Source: Lachnospiraceae bacterium (GTDB lineage: Bacteria; Bacillota; Clostridia; Lachnospirales; Lachnospiraceae). Taken from it: DNA of 5,188 nucleotides. Where the stretch lies: the NCBI GenBank assembly GCA_003520105.1, contig DOVL01000202.1, forward strand, positions 1 to 5,188. The letters are read 5' to 3'. The position numbers and the translations under genes are program-made. Under the pieces are notes generated by a model. It was not told where the DNA came from. It did not search any database and worked only from the letters and a program-made list of their open reading frames with translations. Every line of letters starts with the position of its first letter. Within the stretch, counting starts at the first letter, position 1. Positions 1 through 5,038 of the stretch are shown piece by piece.

Positions 1-303
1 CATGCCAGAGAGAAGCAGCGAAAAGAAAGAGTTCAGAGGGCCTCTCATTCGGATATCTCAGATATTGACAGGTATGTGACAGATGTTTTGAGCTGGTCGC
101 TTCCTGAGATGGAAGAATCAATCGGCATAGTTACAAAAGATCCGGACCGTGTGATGGGAATATTGAAAGTAAAGCCGAAAGACGTGTCCATGATAAACGC
201 CATTGATAAGGATAGATATTTGTTCTCGGATGAGGAAATCGGCCGTATGAAACTGGAAATTCTCACGAGAGTGATTCGTCTTAAGAACAAGGAAGGAGAC
301 TGA
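1..303 (+). CDS. C-terminal fragment of upstream type III CRISPR gene (possibly Cas11-like tail)
   Basis: The frame is open from the first base of the window and ends at TGA 301-303, so only the last 100 residues are visible and the true start lies upstream. The fragment opens with a very basic, charged stretch (residues 1-13, AREKQRKERVQR), then predicted helices around residues 18-40, 47-68 and 76-97. No glycine-rich RAMP loop, GGDD palm motif or nuclease motif is present. The stop is one base before the next cas start, so the gene belongs to the same operon. In type III-D systems a Cas7-Cas5-Cas11 fusion commonly sits near Cas7-2x, and a helical Cas11 tail behind a charged linker would fit what is seen. 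That identification is inference. The tail of Csx10/Cas5 or another small subunit is equally possible. The reading frame itself is secure. Confidence 0.75.
   Translation, partial: HAREKQRKERVQRASHSDISDIDRYVTDVLSWSLPEMEESIGIVTKDPDRVMGILKVKPKDVSMINAIDKDRYLFSDEEIGRMKLEILTRVIRLKNKEGD
293..298 (+). promoter_or_regulatory. Ribosome-binding site for the Cas7-2x-like gene
   Basis: AAGGAG lies six bases before ATG 305 and sits inside the last codons of the upstream gene, whose stop is at 301-303. It fixes ATG 305 as the start and implies translational coupling between the two genes. Confidence 0.85.
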
Positions 304-304
304 T

Positions 305-1891
305 ATGGGACTGGATATTAAATACAAAGTAGTTGAAAAATATACAGTTACGGCAGAGCTTACGCAGCCGATGCATATCGGGTCTGCCGGAGGAAGTAAG
401 GGAGAGATCCTTATACATCCTGTTGATGATGTGCCTTTCATTCAGGCATCGGGAATAGCCGGCGTCTTCAGGAGCTACTGCACGAAGTATTATTCCGAAG
501 ATATTGCGAAGAAGTTTTTTGGCGAGAGCAGAGTGTCTGACAAGGAAACATCATCTGCGGGACAGAAAAAGGTGTCGGAAAATGCTGATCAAGGTGTTGA
601 TAGTGATGTTCAAAGCCGGGCAGGCAGTCGGCTGAAAATCTCGGATGGCTATTTTCTGACTTCGGGAACAGTGGTTGACTTACAGGCAGAGGAAAAGGAA
701 GCTGGCATTCAATCAGGAATCGGTCTTGAACTTCGCCCGCGGGTCGAAATTAATCCCGTGACAGGGAGCGCAGCTGCTTCCAGGATAAAAGGTAGTGGGA
801 AAACGAGCGGACATAAGTTCGAGACGGAGTATATAGGAGCCGGGGCACTGTGCCGTTTTACAGTGTATGACATGAGCCCGGATGTTTCCGTAGACATAGA
901 TAATAAGAGCGAGGGACGGCGCCTCATGGAGTGCATCTTTGCCGCAATGAACTCTGAAGATATTCAGTTTGGGGGGCAAAAGAGCAACGGTTGCGGTTAT
1001 ATGAAGGTTGAATCGGTAAAGTTCAAAAGATTCGATCTGACAGACCGGAAACAATTACGTCTCTGGATAAATGAAGATAGTGTTATAGATAAGGATATGG
1101 AGACAATCACTGTCAGTGCACAGGGTCCTTCTGCATCTGCTTATCGAATTACTGTGACCGGGAAGACGGAGAACCGGTTGTTGGTGAAAGCTATAGCTGT
1201 TGAAAATAAAGACGGTAGTTCACCGGATGCCCGTAATATGCAGAACCATGCCGGCGAGTATATAGTTCCGGCAAGTTCATTCAAGGGTGCAGTCCGTGCC
1301 AGAACCGAGAAAGTGCTTAAGTATCTTGTGAAAGATAAGAGACTTGATGTTTCTGATATTCTGCAGGACAGTTTCGGGAGCAATATGGCGCGTGATACAA
1401 ATACGCTTGGAAATCTTCGCTTTTTCGACACGATCGTCCGGGATGTGTGGGACGATGCCCGGGAAAAGCAAAAAGAAAAGAGTGATGTAAAGAGTGGCAT
1501 GAAGGGTGAAGCCGCCACGGATTTAGCGCGTAGGGCTTCAGTGGATCATAAGATTCATATTGATAAGTTTACCGGCGGCGTTATGAACAAAGCACTGGTG
1601 ACGGAGAATACCATAGGCGGAGAGATCACGTTCAGAATCAATATCCTGAATATGAAGGCACCTGATAAAACGTGTGCGATTCTTCTGATGGTTCTCAGAG
1701 ATCTGGCAAACGGCCAGTTTAATATCGGCAGCGGATATGCAAGCGGTAAGGGCTTCATTGATGTGCATACAATCACGGTGGATGCCGGTCAGGAAGAAGC
1801 TGTACTGGATTTTGAAAACGGTACAGTAACAGATGAGCATGCGATAATCCGTCGTTGTATGGATTCGCTGAAAAGGAAGGAGGCTGTCTGA
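305..1891 (+). CDS. cas7: Tandem two-domain Cas7/RAMP protein, Cas7-2x-like (type III-D effector backbone)
   Basis: This 528-residue protein carries two Cas7-type RAMP domains in one chain. Domain 1 spans about residues 10-240: a first strand, an MHIGS turn at 23-27, an IQASGIAGVFR strand-helix junction at 46-56, a thumb-like segment near 141-154 and a Gly-rich loop FGGQKSNGCGY at 222-232. Domain 2 spans about 278-492: VPASSFKGAVR at 321-331, FGS at 357-359, the thumb motif HIDKFTGG at 418-425 and the Gly-rich loop NIGSGYASGKGF at 473-484. Cas7 subunits of type III complexes line up along the crRNA and cut bound target RNA with an aspartate from an N-terminal loop. D308 (SSPDARN) occupies that place in domain 2, while the matching place in domain 1 is G33/E34. 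A polar, disordered insert (about 76-108) interrupts domain 1. The tandem fold, length and position before a Csx19-like gene support Cas7-2x of a III-D system. The exact subtype is inferred. Confidence 0.85.
   Translation: MGLDIKYKVVEKYTVTAELTQPMHIGSAGGSKGEILIHPVDDVPFIQASGIAGVFRSYCTKYYSEDIAKKFFGESRVSDKETSSAGQKKVSENADQGVDSDVQSRAGSRLKISDGYFLTSGTVVDLQAEEKEAGIQSGIGLELRPRVEINPVTGSAAASRIKGSGKTSGHKFETEYIGAGALCRFTVYDMSPDVSVDIDNKSEGRRLMECIFAAMNSEDIQFGGQKSNGCGYMKVESVKFKRFDLTDRKQLRLWINEDSVIDKDMETITVSAQGPSASAYRITVTGKTENRLLVKAIAVENKDGSSPDARNMQNHAGEYIVPASSFKGAVRARTEKVLKYLVKDKRLDVSDILQDSFGSNMARDTNTLGNLRFFDTIVRDVWDDAREKQKEKSDVKSGMKGEAATDLARRASVDHKIHIDKFTGGVMNKALVTENTIGGEITFRINILNMKAPDKTCAILLMVLRDLANGQFNIGSGYASGKGFIDVHTITVDAGQEEAVLDFENGTVTDEHAIIRRCMDSLKRKEAV
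1877..1883 (+). promoter_or_regulatory. Ribosome-binding site deciding the Csx19-like start
   Basis: AAGGAGG, a full-length anti-16S match, lies seven bases before ATG 1891. It selects ATG 1891 over the in-frame TTG at 1855. The chosen ATG shares its A with the TGA stop of the preceding gene (TGATG). Confidence 0.88.
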
Positions 1892-2298
1892 TGGAAGAAA
1901 TCATTATGCTGATTGAGTTTGGTCAGGCGAAGGCTATAGCAGAAAAGTGCGCGTATGCTCTTTTGTATAAGATTGAAAGTATCGATCTGGTCAAGATATC
2001 AGATGATGTCAATATCGATGATCTTCTTGGCGAGTGCTATGAGGCCAGATTCTTTGATGAAGAACGCGAAGTGCGATTATTGCGTGATGACGATGATGCA
2101 GAGATGACGGGAAAATTCGAAGCTGCTGTGCTTGAAGAGGCAGGTGTCGGGTCATGCATCAGGCAGGATAAGAAGTATGTTCTTGCAAATAGATATAAAG
2201 GCAGCGGAAAAGCTGTCATTATCAGACAGTATCTTCTTCCGGATGATGATGGACAGATGTGCGTAGTGGCGACAAGGCTTGTCGGAATTGAGGTGTGA
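1891..2298 (+). CDS. csx19: Small type III-D CRISPR accessory protein, Csx19-like
   Basis: This is a 135-residue acidic protein when started at ATG 1891. The same frame is open back to TTG 1855, but the ribosome-binding site and the one-base overlap with the preceding stop fix the later start. Visible features are an N-terminal helix/strand segment (residues 1-30), an acidic loop SDDVNIDD, a core strand pair EARFFDEEREVRLLRDDDD at about 50-68, and C-terminal strands KYVLANRYKG and AVIIRQYLL ending in CVVATRLVGIEV. The core ARFF...E.R..R pattern followed by a short alpha/beta tail resembles the Csx19 (TIGR03984) family as I remember it. Csx19 is a small structural subunit specific to type III-D complexes. 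Position between Cas7-2x and a Cas7-insertion protein is the strongest argument. No catalytic motif is visible. It could instead be a different small subunit unique to this lineage. Confidence 0.6.
   Translation: MEEIIMLIEFGQAKAIAEKCAYALLYKIESIDLVKISDDVNIDDLLGECYEARFFDEEREVRLLRDDDDAEMTGKFEAAVLEEAGVGSCIRQDKKYVLANRYKGSGKAVIIRQYLLPDDDGQMCVVATRLVGIEV
2290..2295 (+). promoter_or_regulatory. Ribosome-binding site for the Cas7-insertion-like gene
   Basis: GAGGTG overlaps the last codons of the Csx19-like gene and lies six bases before ATG 2302. It supports that ATG and coupled translation. The intergenic gap is three bases. Confidence 0.75.
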
Positions 2299-2301
2299 CA
2301 G

Positions 2302-4674
2302 ATGGAAAAGAATAATGGAAATGGAAATACCAATGCCGGATCATCTTATGTCGGGGCTCCTTACAATTTTGTTCCGTTTGCAAAAGAACCGTACGCACTG
2401 AACGGGGATAGTCAGGTACCGCATGATGTACTTGATACGGAGAGATTTGATGGTGAAATACGTTATCGGGTGACAGCGAAGACTCCGATTTTTGTAAGCG
2501 ACGGATTTAAAGATAAAGATGGGAAAGTAAAAGCTGATTTTGCAAGAAATCAGTATGGCGAGTATGCGATTCCGGGCAATACAATGAGGGGACTTGTCAG
2601 AAATAATCTTCAGATTCTCAGTGAATCAAGCTTTAATGAGGATGTGGATGACTACAGAATGATGTTCCGGGAGGTTGCCGGTGGAGCAGATCGTGTTGAC
2701 AAGGATCGTTATGAAACGATTCTTGGAGTAGATAGAAAGAAGCTTGGAGAAGGCAAGTGGGTCAGTATTCTTAAATGGGTAGAAGCTGGGTACATCGTAA
2801 AGGAAAAAGGAAAGTATTATATTTACGGAACTGTAAACGATACGGAGAGATCATCTGATGGTGATGATAAGCTTAATTATTACATTATCAGTGAAAGGAA
2901 CATTATTAATCAGTATGTAGACAACGGGCATAAATATGATGATTTCAGCTTTTTCTTTGATAATCCGGAAAAATATCTTCAGCACAAGCCATTGAGGAAA
3001 TTCAAAAAGATTGGAGAAGGTAAAGGCGCAAAGTATGTAAATGATGAAAATACCGAATATGTTCCTTATATTGCTCCGGTTCTATATAAGATTTCAAGAG
3101 GAAGAGTAATCTCCGTTAAGGATCCTGATGGGGTTACTGAGACCGATTATCTGAAAGGATATGTTCTTTCTTCCGGACCAATGAAGAATAAAAAGGTAAT
3201 CTATATCATTCCGGAAATTAACCGAGAAGGGAAATGTATTGATATTCAGGCGACAGACAAGAATGCAATTAAAACTTTCCAAATTGATTATGAAAAGAGA
3301 AAGAAGGGACTTAAACCTGTCAAGGCATATAAAGACAAGGAAGCGAAAGATGCTTTGATGCAAAAATTTTATGATCTGCCTGATGAAGGTCAGATGAAAC
3401 CGGTTTTTTTTATCGAACGTAACGGTCTGTATTTCGGTTATACACCTCGGCTGAGGTTATTCAATGATCATTTTGTAAAAGACGGGATGAATGATGGCCA
3501 GAAGAGATATATATTTGATTATTCCAAATCTTTGTTCGGTTACAGCAACAATAAAGACAGCTATAAAAGCAGAGTGTCTTTCTCAGATGCAGTCATAACA
3601 AAAGAAGGGACTAAACCCCGCCAGAGAACCGGTGTGATACTTGCGGAGCCAAAGCCGTCAAGCTTTGCGGATTATCTTGTTCAGGATGGCAAAACTATTA
3701 AATATACCTATAATTCTGATAACTTCGAACTTCGCGGCGTAAAACAGTATTGGTTGCATAATAAGACTGTGATTCCACTGTCAAGTGATAAGGAAGCAGT
3801 AAAAACCACACTTTTTCCGTTGAGTGACGGAACGGAATTTGAGGGCGTTATCAGATTCAGCAATCTTGATAAGTTGGAACTGGGACTCTTGCTCTGGAGT
3901 ATTCGTCTCGAGGAAAATTCTTATGTCAATATCGGTCAGGGAAAAGCATACGGCTACGGAGTATCAAAAGTCGATCTTCTGTCAGTCAAAAAATATGACA
4001 GAGAGAAGGCGTATGATATCGAAGGTGCATTTGTCCTAAATCCTTATGATGAGACAAGCCTGAATGCTGATGAACTGATCGGTGGTTATAAGGAGGCTTT
4101 GCAGAAGCGTCTGGGTACTAGATTTGATACCGATCCTTCCATTAGTTCATTTATGCTCATGAAGAATTCAGCAGTTATACCGCATGAGAGTCTTACTGAA
4201 TATATGAGCGTGAACGATGGGGATTACAAAAAACGTACTGCGCTTAAGGATGTGCAAGCTATCGTAGCTGAATCGAGACAGATAAGAGATGGAGTGATAA
4301 AGCCGGTTCAGCGCCATGTACAGGCAACGAGTTCTCAGGATAAGGGTGGATCGTTTCAAAGAAGAAATGGAAATCAGGGAAGTTCCGACCGGAGAGAAAA
4401 CGGAAATAGGAGTGCTGGCGGAAACCGGAGAGGTGACGAAAACCTCCGGAGAATATGCGAAGCTTTCGATATAAAGGAAGGCAAAGTGAAGTACCTGAAT
4501 CAGGAAAAAGGATTTGGTTTTATCAAGATACCGGGTGAAACTAAGGATGTTTATTTCAGAATCAGCACATTTTCCGTTGATGAACAGGACCGCCTTTCAT
4601 ATGGTAAGAAGGTCAGGGTGAGCATCCGGCCTGGCAAGAAGGGTCCGGAGGCGGTGAGCTGTGAGCTGATTTAG
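2302..4674 (+). CDS. cas7: TIGR03986-type RAMP / Cas7-insertion protein fused to a C-terminal cold-shock domain
   Basis: This 790-residue protein contains one RAMP fold split by a large insertion. The N-terminal half (about residues 50-110) has the first strand IRYRVTAKTPIFVSD, a candidate catalytic loop KADFARN with D79, and the strand-helix junction GEYAIPGNTMRGLVR at 86-100. Residues about 110-400 form a long lysine- and tyrosine-rich insertion with strands near 257-304. The C-terminal half has SLFGY at 410-414, RVSFSDA at 424-430, the LRGVKQYW segment at 477-484, a strand-helix FEGVIRFSNLDKLELGLLLW at 513-532, and the Gly-rich loop NIGQGKAYGYG at 543-553. These are the marks of the TIGR03986 RAMP family, called Cas7-insertion in type III-D complexes. 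Residues 560-675 are partly helical. Residues 676-715 are a disordered Arg/Gly/Asn/Ser linker. Residues 724-790 are a cold-shock domain. In the complex it should act as a crRNA-binding backbone subunit and a probable target-RNA nuclease. The cold-shock fusion is the odd part. Confidence 0.88.
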   Translation: MEKNNGNGNTNAGSSYVGAPYNFVPFAKEPYALNGDSQVPHDVLDTERFDGEIRYRVTAKTPIFVSDGFKDKDGKVKADFARNQYGEYAIPGNTMRGLVRNNLQILSESSFNEDVDDYRMMFREVAGGADRVDKDRYETILGVDRKKLGEGKWVSILKWVEAGYIVKEKGKYYIYGTVNDTERSSDGDDKLNYYIISERNIINQYVDNGHKYDDFSFFFDNPEKYLQHKPLRKFKKIGEGKGAKYVNDENTEYVPYIAPVLYKISRGRVISVKDPDGVTETDYLKGYVLSSGPMKNKKVIYIIPEINREGKCIDIQATDKNAIKTFQIDYEKRKKGLKPVKAYKDKEAKDALMQKFYDLPDEGQMKPVFFIERNGLYFGYTPRLRLFNDHFVKDGMNDGQKRYIFDYSKSLFGYSNNKDSYKSRVSFSDAVITKEGTKPRQRTGVILAEPKPSSFADYLVQDGKTIKYTYNSDNFELRGVKQYWLHNKTVIPLSSDKEAVKTTLFPLSDGTEFEGVIRFSNLDKLELGLLLWSIRLEENSYVNIGQGKAYGYGVSKVDLLSVKKYDREKAYDIEGAFVLNPYDETSLNADELIGGYKEALQKRLGTRFDTDPSISSFMLMKNSAVIPHESLTEYMSVNDGDYKKRTALKDVQAIVAESRQIRDGVIKPVQRHVQATSSQDKGGSFQRRNGNQGSSDRRENGNRSAGGNRRGDENLRRICEAFDIKEGKVKYLNQEKGFGFIKIPGETKDVYFRISTFSVDEQDRLSYGKKVRVSIRPGKKGPEAVSCELI
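4327..4446 (+). other. Disordered Arg/Gly/Asn/Ser-rich linker inside the Cas7-insertion protein
   Basis: Residues 676-715 of the 790-residue protein are dominated by R, G, N and S, with pieces such as GGSFQRRNGNQGSSDRREN and SAGGNRRG. The segment has no hydrophobic core, so it should be a flexible, positively charged tether between the RAMP body and the cold-shock domain. Its composition resembles RGG-type RNA-binding tails, so it may touch RNA itself; that is inference. Confidence 0.75.
4471..4671 (+). other. Cold-shock domain at the C-terminus of the Cas7-insertion protein
   Basis: Residues 724-790 follow the bacterial CspA pattern closely: GKVKYLNQEKGFGFI at 727-741 carries an intact RNP1 (KGFGFI), DVYFRIS at 749-755 is the RNP2 strand, YGKKVRVS matches the GQ.V.F strand, and KKGPEA matches the terminal G.KGP.A motif. 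Two changes from the usual form are visible: the Trp of KWFN is Tyr-Leu-Asn, and the RNP2 His is Arg753. Cold-shock domains bind single-stranded RNA or DNA through these aromatic strands. The domain is in frame with the RAMP body and there is no internal stop or new ribosome-binding site, so this is a fusion and not a separate gene. Confidence 0.93.
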
Positions 4675-4729
4675 AAGCTTCTATGTGATCTGTAATAAAA
4701 ATGTATCATATATTGAGTTTAGAATGGCG

Positions 4730-4748
4730 GTTATCTATTGCGGATAAC
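4730..4748. repeat. Inverted repeat GTTATC-N7-GATAAC, possible operator
   Basis: Two perfect six-base arms flank a seven-base spacer, 29 bases upstream of an extended -10 element. The position suits a repressor or activator site, or a small hairpin in a read-through cas transcript. There is no T-run after it, so it is not a typical terminator. Confidence 0.35.
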
Positions 4749-4777
4749 AATTAAAGTACACCGCTCCCCGTGAATTA

Positions 4778-4786
4778 TGGTAGAAT
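4778..4786 (+). promoter_or_regulatory. Extended -10 promoter (TGGTAGAAT) driving the downstream structured region
   Basis: TGGTAGAAT matches the TGnTATAAT extended -10 consensus at all but one base and lies in an AT-rich patch (TAGAATATATATAAC). No good -35 hexamer is present at 17 bases upstream, which extended -10 promoters can tolerate. Transcription would start near 4793, about 118 bases after the cas stop codon. Confidence 0.5.
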
Positions 4787-4792
4787 ATATAT

Positions 4793-5038
4793 AACAAAAT
4801 GCACATTGAAAAAGGATTTATAATCTGTTGCTTAGTAAAGCACTGTAGAATCAGGCTGTGCAGAGCGCCGGACGAGGTTCCGGGTTTTGCATGAAGTTCG
4901 ATTCGACCGGATAGTTGAATGAGTGTTACCGGGCTGCAAGGCAGCCCGGATGCATTTAACCATAAGGAGTCAGTGTTCAGAACCGTAACCATAGCGGAAA
5001 AGAAGGGGAAGCGTGCAAGGAGTAGTCTGCACATTTTT
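4793..5038 (+). ncRNA. Candidate structured non-coding RNA or 5' leader, family not recognised
   Basis: The segment begins just after the extended -10 and ends at a T-run. Several stems can be drawn by hand: TGCTT/AAGCA (4829-4833 with 4838-4842), CCGGA/TCCGG (4868-4872 with 4879-4883), ATTCGA/TTGAAT (4901-4906 with 4915-4920, one G-U), and a nine-base perfect stem CCGGGCTGC/GCAGCCCGG (4929-4937 with 4941-4949). The last two are enclosed by a distant helix TGCAT/ATGCA (4888-4892 with 4950-4954), continued by GGTT/AACC (4883-4886 with 4958-4961), giving a three-way junction. This nesting is much more than random sequence usually offers. It does not match the tRNA, SRP, RNase P, tmRNA, cobalamin, glycine or T-box patterns I know. 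The role is unknown; its place between the cas operon and a possible array is suggestive only. The 3' end is approximate. Confidence 0.5.

Noticed and set aside
45..290. Minus-strand open frames opposite the cas genes (also 118-441, 709-936, 713-1054, 1141-1518, 1538-1840, 2037-2333, 3094-3363, 4168-4359)
   Set aside because: All lie antisense to supported coding sequence, lack convincing ribosome-binding sites and show no recognisable domains.
1855..1890. Earlier in-frame TTG start for the Csx19-like gene
   Set aside because: The strong AAGGAGG at 1877-1883 is inside this stretch and is well spaced for ATG 1891, which also overlaps the previous stop in the usual TGATG manner.
3824..4039. 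Plus-strand 71-codon frame inside the Cas7-insertion gene
   Set aside because: It runs out of frame through the Gly-rich loop region of a well-supported RAMP protein and has no family resemblance.
4672..4683. Perfect palindrome TAGAAGCTTCTA at the cas stop codon
   Set aside because: It has no loop and no T-run, so it cannot work as a terminator hairpin; twelve bases of symmetry alone are weak evidence.
4740..4752. Thirteen-base identity to half of the E. coli lac operator (GCGGATAACAATT)
   Set aside because: The other half-site does not match and no lac-type gene is nearby; the actual local symmetry is the different GTTATC/GATAAC palindrome.
4864..4886. AGCGCC and ACGAGGTT words resembling the glmS ribozyme
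   Set aside because: The order and spacing of the glmS core helices are not reproduced, and no glmS gene start is visible.
4896..4903. GTTCGATT resembling a tRNA T-loop
   Set aside because: The flanking bases do not form a five-base T stem, and there is no anticodon arm, D arm or acceptor stem around it.
4929..4958. Nine-base GC-rich hairpin considered as the operon's intrinsic terminator
   Set aside because: It is followed by ATGCATTTAACC and not a T-run on the plus strand, and its flanks pair with each other and upstream sequence, fitting an RNA junction better.
4735..5034. Minus-strand open frame of 99 codons over the intergenic region
   Set aside because: No ribosome-binding site precedes its start, it resembles no family, and it lies opposite strong RNA-type hairpins and a plus-strand promoter.
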